NCBI GenBank assembly: GCA_963920665.1
Contig: OY987268.1
Coordinates: 11,162,501-11,226,500 of the forward strand
Reading direction: 5' to 3'
Length of the DNA stretch: 64,000 nucleotides
DNA from: Straminergon stramineum
Taxonomy: Eukaryota; Streptophyta; Bryopsida; Hypnales; Calliergonaceae
Shown here in pieces: positions 22,181 to 32,925 of the stretch. Below the pieces are notes generated by a model. The model saw only the letters and a list, made by a program, of their open reading frames with translations. It did no database searches and was not told where the DNA came from. Position 1 is the stretch's first letter; every line of letters begins with the position of its first letter. The position numbers and the translations under genes were made by a program.

Positions 22181-23152
22181 CCCCTAAAAGCCCAAGGTTT
22201 TTTGGGGTCTAAAGACATCATTGCTTTTGAAGTGTTATAGATCAAAATGCCACTTAGGTACAGAAATTTCAACCGTGCAATCTTGTAGTATACATATTAT
22301 AGATGACATAAATCAAATTTGGAGTCATTTGGCCACATAGATTGCAAGATTATAATGTTTTAGTGTTGAAAAAGGATGCTGAAATTTTCCTAGTAACACA
22401 TTTGGAGGTGAAATTTGATTTCTAAACCTACTCAAATGAAAAAACTTTAAACTAGAAAGTGATTTAAAACCATTGTACAAACACATTGGTGAAAAAAAAT
22501 ATCATTCAACTCACTCATTGTGTTTGCAAAATGGCTTTGAAATGTCAAAAAATAGCAAGAAAAGTTGCAAAAATCATATCGCAACTTGAACCTCCTTCTA
22601 CTAAAATGCTTCTCAGTTCCTCATAACTTTTTGGAATGAAATGAAATTTTAGACACACAAACTAGATCAGTATGCACAACTTTCCCCCAAAAAATTATTG
22701 GGAACAAATGTTGTATGAAGAAGAAACAAGCTGCCGAAGCTCACTTTAATCCAAAAATGTCGGGATTTTGAACTTTGAATTGCTCCCAAACATTCAAAAC
22801 ATCTTGGATTGACATGAAAATTCTACTACAATAACTAGACTTCAAGGGGAACAAAATACAACAAATTTTATTGAAAACAAACATTAGATGAAGGAGATAC
22901 AAGCCCTTGAAGTTGCAGCCATCAAATGCAATTTGGTGAACTCAAAATAGAACTTATGAACTTCGATTGGATTCCAAAAAATCATTTCATCTTGGATTGA
23001 TCGAAAACTTTTACCACACAAACTAGAAAAGAGAGCACAAATTTTCCAACAAATTTTTATTGAATTTGGACATTGGATGCAAAAGTTACAATACTTTGAA
23101 TTGGACTTGAAACTATGTGAGGACACTTTTGGTCCCCTGGGGCGTTTAGGGT
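22181..23152 (+). mobile_element. TTAA element, family C, 972 bp
   Basis: TTAA (22177-22180) then CCCCTAAAAGCCCAAGG on the left; CTGGGGCGTTTAGGGT then TTAA (23153-23156) on the right. It is the same family as 58788-59744, which lies in the opposite orientation, and 25271-25555. Its left TTAA is exactly the one empty at 7951-7954. Confidence 0.87.
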
Positions 23153-23156
23153 TTAA

Positions 23157-24089
23157 CCACTAAAGGTTTTTGACTATGTTTTCACAAAAACCACTCCCAA
23201 ATTGCCATTTCTAGTACAAGAACCAAATTTTAGGGAAAAAAAACATTTTTGGATACATGTAACTGTAGGATCTTGTAGTAAGCTGGTTCCAGAACATGTG
23301 GGAAAAATTTCATAAATTTCCACCTTGTAGATTGCAAGATATTAGCATTTGAATTGACAAAAATCCTTTTTTTGTCCCTGTGAAAAATCGGGTAGCTGCT
23401 CTTCACAAGGTCATATTTGTTTGAAAAAATGTCCAAAATGGATGTGTCTCTTTTAACTCATTCTTCAAGTCAAATTAGCTACATGCTTGAAAATTTTCAG
23501 ATCATTTGGAATCATACAACATATAAGAAAAAATAGTAAGTAGAAAGAAGTAGATAATGATTGAAATACTAAATTGTTAAGAATTTTGTTATAGATTTGA
23601 AAAATGACAATCCCAATGGTTGTAATGTTGTACTCTAGTAATAAATAATCTACATCTTATGATTTTATTTTTTTCAAAAAATATTGAAAATTGAGTAAAA
23701 TGAAGGACTTCAAAGTTTATTTTAGAGTAGAGAATCCATAACTACCCGCAAACTAAAACTCCTCATAGCTTTCACCTCATTGATCAAAATGGAATGATTC
23801 AAAGCTTTCCACATATATAGAAATCTAGAAAATCAATTTCAAAATTTTAATTTTGAAAAAAGGAATTTTTTTTTATTAGCCCGAGCTGCCCAAGTTGGGA
23901 AAGAAACTACATATCATACAATAATTTTTTAATTATCTAGCCAAAAGTTATGAAAATTGTTGGGCCTTAAAGCTACTCCTTGACCACATGTTGTGTCAAA
24001 ATTTCAAAGAAAAAAATGGAAAATTTCGCTTGTAGTGAGTTGCCCAAAATATCTATAATGCCAAAAAACCATGTTTGGGACTTTAGGGG
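23157..24089 (+). mobile_element. TTAA element, family B, 933 bp
   Basis: It begins CACTAAAGGTTTTTGACTAT after TTAA (23153-23156, shared with the previous element) and ends GGGACTTTAGGGG before TTAA (24090-24093). Its sequence follows 318-1839 without the hAT MITE. After it comes GTTAAGCCAGG, so one extra TTAAG is left before the host repeat resumes. The initial CAC resembles a CACTA start but has no partner. Confidence 0.87.
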
Positions 24090-24382
24090 TTAAGTTAAGC
24101 CAGGATGAGGTGGGGCTCAGGCACATACAATGGATGGCAGTGTCATTAAGTTCATAAAATCCAAATTTCATCATCTGGAGTAGAATTTCTTCAGCTTCCA
24201 CTGCCACCAGTTGCATTGCTTCCGAGTCCACCAGAGAGGTTTAACTTAATTACTTTCCACATGACTCTGGAGGACAATTTCAAGGCCACAGTCCCACATT
24301 AATTATTGTAGAAATGTGTTTTCTCACTTGTTGCAATTATATTGATCTGAAAGGAAAAAGGTTCCTAAAATGGCTCCATTAA

Positions 24383-24975
24383 CCCCTAAACAACGCTACG
24401 AACGTTTTTTGTCCGATGGATGTCAAAAAAGCAATTTACAGGATGTAAACAAGTCGTTTTTCATCCAGTTTTTTTTAATTGTAGTGGTGCAGAAGTGTAC
24501 TATCATGAAAAGCCAGAATTAGCCTCATGGAATGCACTGTCATTCTTGGGTACGTCAGATTGTGTCAAGATGACAGAGAGAATCAGAAGACTGTGTTAGG
24601 CTGCATACTACCCTTCCTTCAATTTTTGTAAAGGCAGCATGGGTTGCTGACTTTCGCAAGTGCAGGAACAATGCCTTTTTCTGCAGTCAGCACACTTATT
24701 ATTACTATTTTTTTTTTGACACAAATAAAGGAAACCTTTACTACAAGAAATAGAAGTACAAGAGCCCAGACGCAAGCGGCCTGGGACGAGAAAGAGAGCA
24801 GAATACAGGAGCCACACACAAGGACTCACATAAGACGCCTCACAAAGGTGGCGTTAGCCGCCCTTGGAGGCGCTAAACCTCAAGTAGGTTGGAAAACAAA
24901 GCCGGCCCTTGGGCCCTTATTATTACTATTCACAGCCTGCCTCTCCCCCAGGGTGACCAGCCTGTCATTTAGGGG
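24383..24975 (+). mobile_element. TTAA element, family D, carrying a LINE fragment
   Basis: TTAA (24379-24382) then CCCCTAAACAACGCTACG, with TTTTTTGTCCGATGGATG close to the left end; CAGCCTGTCATTTAGGGG then TTAA (24976-24979) on the right. Without the LINE insert and its duplication (221 bp) it is 372 bp, matching the 371-bp copy at 51380-51750. Confidence 0.88.
24710..24915 (-). mobile_element. LINE 3' fragment with 15-bp target duplication
   Basis: A 206-bp insert begins with a T run and GACACAAATAAAGGAAACC. A perfect duplication CTTATTATTACTATT lies on both sides (24695-24709 and 24916-24930). The family D copy at 51380-51750 reads through this point without an insert. The 111-codon frame at 24644-24979 merely spans the junctions. 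Confidence 0.9.
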
Positions 24976-25270
24976 TTAAGGTATCATACCAAGTCTTTGA
25001 TATGATCATGCTAGTCTGAAGCAGGCATTGGTGAGAGTTGCAAGACATAATTAATGTGAATGATAAAAAAAAAAATCGCATGCTGGGCCCAGTTTATATT
25101 AGGCCTAGGGCCGGATGGAAGGGGAGACGTTAATCACTCCCCCTCGAGCAAAAGGGGGGCCTATCAGTGGGGCCAAGCCTGCTTGCGTGGCTAGCTTCCT
25201 TCTTGGGTGCCGTTGTTGCTTCTCATCACTCCTGGCCTCTTGGCCTCCCCACCCTCAACCTCTCAGTTAA

Positions 25271-25555
25271 CTCCTCATCGCCAAGGGGATGAAAAGTGTC
25301 TTCACATTGTCCAGCAGTCACATTCAAAGTGTTGTTACTTTTGAATCTGATGTTCAAATTCAATAAAACTTGTTGAAAAAGTTTTGCATATTAGTCTAGT
25401 TTCATTGGTAAAATTTTTAGATCAATCCAAGATGTACTAAGTTTTTGAGAGCCCTTCGAAGTTGATAGGTTTAATTTGAGTTCACCACATTACATTCTAA
25501 TGGCTGCAACTTTGGGGGCTTGTAACTTTTTCATATAATGCAAAAATGTTTTCAT
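25271..25555 (-). mobile_element. TTAA element, family C, truncated
   Basis: TTAA (25267-25270) then CTCCTCATCGCCAAGGGGAT and about 280 bases that follow the copy at 58788 (GCAACTTTGGGGGCT is shared at 25505 and about 59010). It then stops matching. No right end is found. Confidence 0.65.
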
Positions 25556-25557
25556 TT

Positions 25558-25611
25558 TGAACTTTGAATTGCTTTGAATTGCTACATTTGAATGAAGCAA
25601 TTCAAAGTTCA
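25558..25611. repeat. 17-bp perfect inverted repeat
   Basis: TGAACTTTGAATTGCTT (25558-25574) is exactly inverted at 25595-25611 with a 20-base loop. Further partial copies of AAGCAATTCA follow to 25645. Possibly a rearranged end of the truncated TTAA element. Confidence 0.8.
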
Positions 25612-25716
25612 AAAAGTAATTCAAAGCAATTCAAATGAAGCAATTCATTCTGGGTATGATTGAACATCTGAACCATCCAAATCCTTTGAAAATTCTGAAT
25701 TGATTTTAGTAAGAAA

Positions 25717-25951
25717 TTAGCAAGATTTCCTTACAGGAGTGAGACCTTTATCTTCTCTCAAATGGTTGAAGGAGAAGGAGGTCATGGTGAAGTTACTGAA
25801 TATTCGCTCCTCAATGTAGTCTTTCCCCAAAGGCATTAGCATGAGCACAGGGAGGACCATTGCCTGGGTATCCAATGTTGTGAGCTGGGCAATACAGATT
25901 CTCTCCATCTCCAGGAAATTCTTCTCTGAAGAAATTTGAATTTTATTGACT
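25717..25951 (-). CDS. Orphan exon-like frame, unknown product
   Basis: Minus-strand reading gives KNFLEMERICIAQLTTLDTQ, then AMVLPVLMLMPLGKDYIEER and a further 36 residues to a stop. A plausible acceptor (TTCTTCAG) lies just upstream at about 25930. Composition and codon use look protein-like, unlike the surrounding repeats, but I do not recognise the family. It abuts an inverted duplication (25970-26265) of the host repeat, so it may be part of an older decayed gene. The start codon is uncertain. Confidence 0.3.
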
Positions 25952-25969
25952 TAACTTATGCTGCAATCC

Positions 25970-26265
25970 ATGGAATGTGTGCATGCATGAAAGAAACAAA
26001 GCGTTCTTTCCAATCTAAGTTACTGTATGTGCATGACTTTTTTTTTTTTTTTGAAACAAAAACAGACCAATTCCATTGAATGAAGAAGAAGTATATTGAA
26101 CCAGGGGAGCAAGTCCCCAGTGAAGAATTTTTTCCAATTTTCAGCAACCAGTAAGTTACAGCTTCTACTTTTGAAATTTTTTCAGGAAACAAACAAAGAA
26201 CTGAGCCAAACGCCAGGAGAAACAGGGAGCAAATGGACGACCAGCACATGTCAATGAGTCCTGGG
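25970..26265 (-). repeat. Inverted copy of host repeat and LINE tail
   Basis: This stretch is the reverse complement of about 8225-8520: CCATGGAATGTGTGCATGCA, the LINE poly-T tail at 26039-26054 and the segment down to GACCAGC. At about 26265 the orientation flips to the direct copy 26267-26590. The breakpoint is sharp. Confidence 0.75.
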
Positions 26266-26304
26266 CTCTGGATGGCTGGCAAGGCGCGAAGATGCATATG
26301 TTAA

Positions 26305-26375
26305 CCCCTAAAGGACCAGGGGTGCAAATTACAGTGTTGCAGAAGCCACCTGGTGGCCTTATGGTCCTTTAGGGG
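26305..26375. mobile_element. 71-bp TTAA mini-element (family G)
   Basis: The left end CCCCTAAAGGACCAGGGG and the right end TATGGTCCTTTAGGGG share a 13-bp perfect terminal inverted repeat CCCCTAAAGGACC. TTAA lies at 26301-26304 and 26376-26379. The flanks match the host repeat at 7921-7990, where a single TTAA (7951-7954) sits at the join, so this is a clean filled/empty pair. It is the smallest TTAA element here. Confidence 0.93.
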
Positions 26376-26799
26376 TTAAGCCAGGATGAGGTGGGGCTCA
26401 GGCTCTGTAATTTGCTCGACGGGGTGTACCTACATGCATGGGCAAGCAATCATAACATTCAAAATTTATTTGTTTTATCCTTGTTTACCATTATTGGGCA
26501 TTTGCATTCTTATTACAAAGGCGACCCACCCTATGAACAAAATTGTCCTATATGCCAGCATTAGGTAGTCTTCCAAGTCCTGCACATACTGACTTGCTCA
26601 AAGAAACAAAAAATTGACCATTTGGTAAGACTTCATGAAGATGAGGTTTGACCAAAAAAACAAGGTCCAAATCGCTTTTAATGTTTAGAAGTGTGTGCGC
26701 AAAGGAGGCTTATTTGAATGTATGTAGAGGATATAGAATAATGTTTTTTTAGATATCCTTTGCCAGGAACATGTTTTCCAACTATAGAAATATAGCACA

Positions 26800-27403
26800 A
26801 AAATTTCAACTAAAAATCATTAATTTAAACAACTTTAAAGTATTCAAAATCCCTAAATCCGAAAGTGTGACATATTAATAAAATTGAATTCAAAATATAA
26901 AATGATTTAAAAAAATTCTGAAAAATAAGGGATACAATTGCAATCAAGACATCTAGATTTAGATTTTTTAATTTTGGGTAACGGATTAACAATTCAAAAG
27001 TTATAGCAAAGAGACAATCACAGTTTTGAAGAACACTACGAAAATGCGTGGTGTTTCTTGCAATGATCCATAAGTCATTTTTCCAAAGAGATGCTTTGAT
27101 TGTCCAAAAAATAAGATTGTTCATAACTTTCACATAACAAATCCTATTGGAATGAATCAAAGCTTCCTATGTAGATAAAATTACAATGTATGAAAAACAT
27201 GTTTAAAATTTTTTTTTGTGAGAAGGGATTTCTAGCTTTCTATGTGCAGTGGCAATGATTGAAATAAAAATTATATTCTTAGAAAGATAATTTATTTTTT
27301 TATCTTTACAAAAAAAAATAAAAAAATAATGATGAAAATTTAGACCATAGGAGCCTATCTGAAATCCATTTTGTTCTTTGAGGGGACAATGGGACTTTAA
27401 GGG
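26800..27403 (-). mobile_element. TTAA element, family A, reverse, left boundary unclear
   Basis: It ends GAGGGGACAATGGGACTTTA then AGGG and CTAA (27404-27407), the reverse of the family A left end at 35100. Between 27060 and 27200 it follows the reverse complement of 35340-35450 (CTTTCACATAACAAATCC). The start is estimated. Confidence 0.55.
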
Positions 27404-27407
27404 CTAA

Positions 27408-28051
27408 ATCTTCTTAGCTTAAAATTTTTGCACTAAAAATTTTTGAATTAAAAAAAAATTGAATTGAAGAATTGAATTAAAATTTTAGATAATTTTAAAA
27501 AAATCCCTTGATTATCATTCTTAAAGAATTTGTTAAATAGAAATAGATAATTAGATATGTGATTGAAGGAAAACTAAATCATTAATAGGTTTAATGTGAA
27601 ATTGAAATGCAATAATCCCATTCCTACTGAACTATTTTTCCTGAAAATTTGTGAAAATTGCATTAAAAAATGAATCATGATAAGTTATTTTTTCAGAAAA
27701 TGCTTAGATTTTCCAAAAACAAAGATTGCCTATAACTTTCTCATCACTAGTCCAAATAGAATGATTCAAATCTTTCCATATAGACAAAGAATACTTTCCA
27801 CGAGAAGCAAAATTTTGTAAATTTTATTTTGACTTTTTGTGATTCTAATTGTATTCCCCAAACAAACCCGTTTTGGACTTTTGGTGGTAGAACTTTTACT
27901 CCCAAGCAACAATTGAAATAAAAATTACATTCCTCCCAAGCCAATGTGTTCCTATCTTCAAAAAATTTCAAAAATAACCATGAAAATTGAGACCATGAGA
28001 TCCTACTTGAAATTAATTTCATCTTTCAAGGGGACAATGGGACTTTAGGGT
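27408..28051 (-). mobile_element. TTAA element, family A, reverse, second copy
   Basis: It ends AAGGGGACAATGGGACTTTA then GGGT and TTAA (28052-28055). The interior (27640-27740) matches the same part of family A. It follows the previous copy head to tail. Its left boundary is only inferred from the end of that copy. Confidence 0.55.
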
Positions 28052-28116
28052 TTAATATAAACCTATTCTATTGTTGCACCAACCTTAAGGATACTCTAAA
28101 CTCTAGCAAATTTTAA

Positions 28117-28250
28117 CCCTAGAAGGGCATAGACTTATAATCTAGTAGTCAACCAAAAATGATCAAATTTCAAGATGACTAGGTGCATTTTTTTTACAAT
28201 TCCTCAAAATCCTTGATTAAACACTTTTAATCCTCAACATCCTTCTAGGG
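28117..28250. mobile_element. Short TTAA element, 134 bp
   Basis: TTAA (28113-28116) CCCTAGAAGGGCATAG and ACATCCTTCTAGGG TTAA (28251-28254): the ends are near-perfect inverted repeats of the family F type. Non-coding. Confidence 0.82.
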
Positions 28251-28399
28251 TTAAGATGGTACATTTGCTACTCATTTTCCATGACATTAGAATTGCATTT
28301 GCTAAATTCTTAACTTCTTGAATACAAGAGTCACAATAAACACATAGAATTGAAACAAAAAATGGTCAATTTGTCTTCTTAAAATTACCTCATGAAAAC

Positions 28400-29440
28400 A
28401 TTGAAATTTGATTAATGACAAGGATTTCAACCTAACCTTAATTGTGGAAGCTCTAAGAAGATGCCTAACTCATATAGACTTAATTCACTATGATGGTTTG
28501 CTAGACAACAACCTTTCTACATTGTATATTAATTCATTAATAGCATCATACTATGCACTCAAAAGATGCCAAAACCTCTTGGTGTTTGCATTAGTTACCT
28601 CCCCCCTTCCAATGCCAAAAATCACAGGCCATTGATTTTTTTTCTTAAATGTTTCCCCCCTTGAATGTCATTGACTGTTTAAATAATCACAAGCTGTTGA
28701 TCTTTAAGATATGATCTGAGTTGTCCAAATACAAAATACAATATTAGATATGATACAAATATGGTACATATTATCGATACGATGTGTATAGATTACAAAT
28801 ATGAACCACGGATATAACCGATATTATTTGGGGTGGGGTGGGGTAACTTTGAAAATATAAGTAGGGAGGGAAGAGGGAAACTGACATGTGTGTGTGTGAA
28901 CCAACCAAAGTATGTGGGCCTACACCAACCAAATTAGGGGGGAAAACAAACCAGAGTGGTAGTGGGGGAAACCAACCAAAGTGGCGGGGGAGAAATAATG
29001 CATGTTCTTAAAAAAGTCAACTACAAATCCTAGGAGGACATGTGTACCTTTCATATTTCAATATGAATTTTTCAAGAAGGTACAACTTCTGTCACTATCC
29101 TATCCACTCAAAAGACAGAATATACTATAAATTATATTAATTCATTAACAACATCATACTACCAAATTTTTCCCTTTATTTGACTAGCCTAGAAGAAGTC
29201 AATTAAGATCAATCAGGTTCTCATTAAACTGAATTGCAAGAACAAAAGATATAACATAGAAAGTCGCTTTGCCTATAGAATCATTTACACTAAAGGAATA
29301 CAAATATTTGTTTATTTTGCCAAAAGTGAAAGCAACTTCCACTGCAAAAGGCGAGATAAGCTCACAAGAACAAATCCTCATCACCTAGCAATCCATCTAG
29401 GATCTGAAGACAAAACTAGATTCCAAAGCAAAGCAACATC
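28400..29440. other. Stretch without gene; simple repeats at 28840-29000
   Basis: No gene recognised. Within it lie GGGGTGGGGTGGGGT (about 28838-28853), a TG run near 28890 and irregular repeats of AACCAACCAAAGTG followed by G runs (28910-28990). Confidence 0.5.
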
Positions 29441-29446
29441 AGTTAA

Positions 29447-30123
29447 TCCTAGAAGGATGTTGTGGACAATAAGTGTCCAGTGGATGACTTCACCTGAGAC
29501 TATAGTACATTTCCACTGAAGAGTATTGCAAAGTCCCTCATTATGGTATTCTTGATTTTTCTAAAGAAGAAGATGCTTAAAAAACGGATCATCCTTGTAG
29601 TGTATTTTGACCATTTCTTGCTATTTTCCCTTGATGTGAATTTCAGTCATAAAAATGATATTTTTTGAACTTGAGTCCAACTAATGAAATGAAGCTTATC
29701 AAGTTCAGTTTCTACTCTAATTGGAAATTTTGAAAAATTCATAAATTCCATATTTTATAGCAATCTGAATTTAGAGCTTGTAACCATGATTTCTTGATTT
29801 TTTAATTTTAGAGTGACACGGTAACTTTGGATTATACCATGAATTTTCACACTATCATATACATCTATGTTGAAAATCTCATATTTTACGAGTATAATTT
29901 GTATTTGATATGAATTTTCTTCACTTTTTTCTTTAAAAATTCACAGTAATTTCAATTTTTTTCAAAAAAAATTGAAAATTTAAAGACTTGTAGTGGACAT
30001 ATGACTTCATCTCTGAAAAATAAAATAATATTTTTTTATTCATATCTATTTGCAAAATGACACCAAACAAAGTGATGGATAGGGAGGCTTGAAATCATTG
30101 GTCATGGGCCCGTCCTTCTAAGG
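29447..30123 (+). mobile_element. TTAA element, family F, long form, 677 bp
   Basis: TTAA (29443-29446) then TCCTAGAAGGATGTTGTGG; GCCCGTCCTTCTAAGG then TTAA (30124-30127). The inverted copy at 50232-50893 (662 bp) matches its interior (for example ATCTCTGAAAAATAAAATAA). The short forms at 3845 and 16232 are internally deleted relatives. Confidence 0.83.
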
Positions 30124-30629
30124 TTAATGAGAAGAATCTGATTCACCAGTTCCCACAACACAAATGAAAGTGCTTCATGTGCATAACCAATAAACACCTC
30201 GGAATATATGCTCTGGTAAGCATGAAATTACTAAAAGTCTAAAACTTCCACACAATTATTCTTGAGCATTATCCATGCTTCTTAGTCCAAACACACACAC
30301 ACTTTAAATTGATAACACGTCTGCAATACGGTAAAAATATCAAACCAATCCAAAAGAGGCTATAAAACCAAGTCAATATGATATAGAAACTCTGGCTAGT
30401 GTCTCTAGTCCAACACGTCCATGTGCTAGTAACTTGCAACTACCCCAGCGAACTCTTCTCCGAATGCAATTGGCTGTCCGGTACAGTTTCGGCAAATCAA
30501 GGAAAATCACCCGCGCAAAGAAGAAGCCACCAATATCCAACCCAACTGTAATTAATAATTTTTTTTCAAGACCATTTCTCTTCCTGTTTTCAAAACACAA
30601 GTGAAAGCTTTACTTTCCTGCAAAGAATT

Positions 30630-31076
30630 TCAAGGCCAGGTTTCACCAGCAATCTTGGGAAGGATTTTGCAGCTCCCGTTGCTTTTTATCAGTAGAGGCC
30701 CCAGCAGAACGCCATCTATATCAAAATGTGCAGGAACAAGACCCTGCGGAATGAGGGCCCCTGCCACCGGAGCTGCCGCCTGGACTGCCCCGCGAGCGCG
30801 TGCGCCAATAATCAGGGGTAGTACTGCGCCGTTCGCTAGCGGTACCGCTCCTTCGACAACTGCCACTCCTTCAACAACTGCCGCTCCGTCCACCTGCGGA
30901 ATGAGGGCCTCTACCGTCGGAGCTGCCGCCTGGCCTGCCCCGCGAATGCGTGCGTCATCTATCTGGGGTAGTACTGCGCCGTTCACGAGCAGTACCGCTT
31001 CATCGACAACTGCCGCTCCGTCCATCTGCGACACTGCTGCGTTCGCACCTGCGGCTCCTCCGTTCGCCTGTGCCAT
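30630..31076 (-). CDS. Ala-rich 148-residue frame with DIDG motif, possible first exon
   Basis: An ATG at 31076 opens MAQANGGAAGANAAVSQMDG. The next part is two tandem units of about 45 residues (DGAAVV...NGAVLP...GA.QAAAP...ALIPQ), matching a direct DNA duplication at 30746-30894 and 30895-31024. Then follows GLVPAHFDIDGVLLGPLLIK and a stop 18 codons later. FDIDGVLL resembles motif I (DxD) of HAD-superfamily phosphatases, where the first Asp is the nucleophile, but the following residues do not fit any HAD family I know. The region has raised GC and codon use unlike the flanking repeats. The plus-strand overlapping frame has no ATG and is less likely. A further exon may lie below 30600; none is proven. 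Confidence 0.35.
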   Translation of the reverse strand: MAQANGGAAGANAAVSQMDGAAVVDEAVLLVNGAVLPQIDDARIRGAGQAAAPTVEALIPQVDGAAVVEGVAVVEGAVPLANGAVLPLIIGARARGAVQAAAPVAGALIPQGLVPAHFDIDGVLLGPLLIKSNGSCKILPKIAGETWP

Positions 31077-31585
31077 TGCGAATGATGACTCTCCCCCTTC
31101 GAGCAATTCGGTGATCTAGCTGATCGACGTTTCCTCCTGCAAACCAACGACGCACCATCAAACAAACGGAACTACACAAACGACACACCCAAAGAACTCA
31201 AACAGAGTCTTCTCCTTCGATCAAAGCGGAAGCGGAAGAACGAATCCGTGCAGTCCTGCATTTCAAAAGTAAATGGGCAATCGGAGCTCAAATTCAAATC
31301 CCAGTGAAACCCGAGTCGTGGTCTCCGTGAGGACTGAAGTCTAAACATTCCTACTCATTCATAAACAAGAAAAATATGATCTGTTGAATACATTTTCAAT
31401 TTGCAAATTGGACGAGAAGAAGGTCTATTTCGTTTAATTGGCTAGATTCCAGCACTAAATTAAATTGCAACCCAAAACTAACACAGCTACAGAATTCAGT
31501 TTCAGGCCGCGCATTCTAAAAGGGTGGAAGCTGTAAAATTTGCCAGTGCAACCACATTGATGTTACAAGCTGGAAGAGGAACCCT

Positions 31586-31611
31586 ATACCGATCCCTTCA
31601 CTGATCGGTAT
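31586..31611. promoter_or_regulatory. 9-bp stem hairpin in gene-like island
   Basis: ATACCGATC and GATCGGTAT form a perfect 9-bp inverted repeat with an 8-base loop. Its role is unknown. It lies between the candidate minus-strand frame and the CT tract. Confidence 0.5.
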
Positions 31612-31924
31612 GGACGTTGAGCTCTCTTGGGATCGAGTTCAGTGATTCCCAATTACGTCCTTCCGCGCCGAAGCTGGAAGACGTCAGCATTCAATATTTG
31701 GCTACAAACGCGTAGAGGACAGGTTGAGCATTCGGTGCGGAATGCAGCGCAAGTCACGCCAGTTAGTCAAGAGTGTTTAAGTCGGCGGGGGCTTGTGGTA
31801 GCGCACAAACATGCAGCCAAAGTCCTCGCATCGTGTATCAAACTTCTGCCGCGGCCATAAGCACCGAGAGCCGTAGTGTTTTTGTTTCCCAGCATGCGCC
31901 GGGTAGTGACAAAAAGCGCGATTG

Positions 31925-31955
31925 TACTCTAACTCTCTCTCTCTCTCGATCGGCT
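31925..31955 (+). promoter_or_regulatory. CT-rich tract (Y-patch-like)
   Basis: ACTCTAACTCTCTCTCTCTC leads into CGATCGGCTCTTTCC. Pyrimidine patches of this kind are common near plant transcription starts and 5' leaders. It precedes the candidate plus-strand exon at 32669 by about 700 bases. Suggestive only. Confidence 0.35.
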
Positions 31956-32668
31956 CTTTCCCACTGTCTCTTCAGCGCAACGTACACCTAGAACCGAACT
32001 GCAACTCGAACTCTAATTCTTCAAGCAAGATGAGCGCCCTTTGATCTTCCTTAAACAAACGAGTCCCGAGAAGAACCCCCCTTACGAAGGCTGACCCAAA
32101 TGGTAAACTACAGCAGCCCAAGCTGACCACAGAAATCAGGAAATGAAAACCCATAGCGCGCCAAAGCACTCATACGTCAAACCTCCGATCCAAGACCCCC
32201 TCACAATCAAAGAAACCCGCAAGTAAATTGCCTCCGCCAAAGGAACGTCCACTTTACAACACGCGGGTACCGACTGAAGCTCGCTCGCTCTCTCGCTATC
32301 ACGCCTCAGCACTTCCACACCCGCAAACCCCGCATGACCGCACAACAATACGTGACGCTGACCCCGACAGCAGTAAAGCTTGCCAAATGTATCTTCCACC
32401 ACCACCACGTAAACCACCCCACAATAGACAAATATTACCCCACCTGCAAGCACAACTACTCGAACAACACTCCATTCACCCCCGGACACTCCTAGTGACT
32501 CTCCTTTCCCGCATGAACCCCAATCAATACTCCATCCACTAACCAAGACTGCAGGAACAGGGACGAAACAGCATGAGCATATCCTTCCCCGCCGATCGAT
32601 GGAATCGAAAGCGCGGGTAGAATTCTTGTCAAGGCTGCGTCGAAAGCTTCTATACGAACGTGCAAGCA

Positions 32669-32857
32669 ATGGATGGAGACAGGAGGCCACGACCTTCACG
32701 GAGGGGGAGGAAGAGAAGAAGTGAAGTCAGTCAGGCATTCCAAGAGCTAAACGAGTGCGCAATTCAAGGGAAAGGAGTGACGAGCGTACCGGTGAATGTC
32801 GTGCATTCACTTCCTTCAATTCCTGGAAGAGCTGGCGCAGCAGATCAACCCAAGTAA
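32669..32857 (+). CDS. Possible first coding exon with basic N-terminus
   Basis: An ATG in good context (CAAGCAATGG) at 32669 opens MDGDRRPRPSRRGRKRRSEV, a strongly basic start, followed by SQAFQELNECAIQGKGVTSV and ending ...GAADQPK stop at 32857. A GTAAGC donor at 32854 would end an exon at 32853 just before the stop. The sequence lies in the only GC-elevated, repeat-poor island. No homologue is recognised. The basic cluster could be nuclear-targeting (inference). The opposite strand carries a 187-codon frame (32136-32699) with no recognised motif. Confidence 0.33.
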   Translation: MDGDRRPRPSRRGRKRRSEVSQAFQELNECAIQGKGVTSVPVNVVHSLPSIPGRAGAADQPK

Positions 32858-32925
32858 GCGCGGTGGGTGTTTTCGATTTTGCTGCAAGTGATTCGTGGGC
32901 TTGGCTTTGGGTTTCTCGCTGCCTT

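Noticed and set aside
23157..23176. CACTA start at a TTAA boundary (CACTAAAGG)
   Set aside because: It is the family B left end with one base changed (318-1839 has CCCTTTAAG); no CACTA right end or 3-bp duplication is present.
30601..31119. 172-codon plus-strand open frame, the second longest in the window apart from 32136-32699 and 7890-8432
   Set aside because: It opens with GTG, has no ATG near its start, and mirrors the GC-rich duplication. The minus-strand reading has an ATG and a more protein-like end, so only that one is listed.
32136..32699. 187-codon minus-strand frame
   Set aside because: GC-rich region with few chance stops; V/G/C-rich without motif, and its start overlaps the better-supported plus-strand ATG exon.
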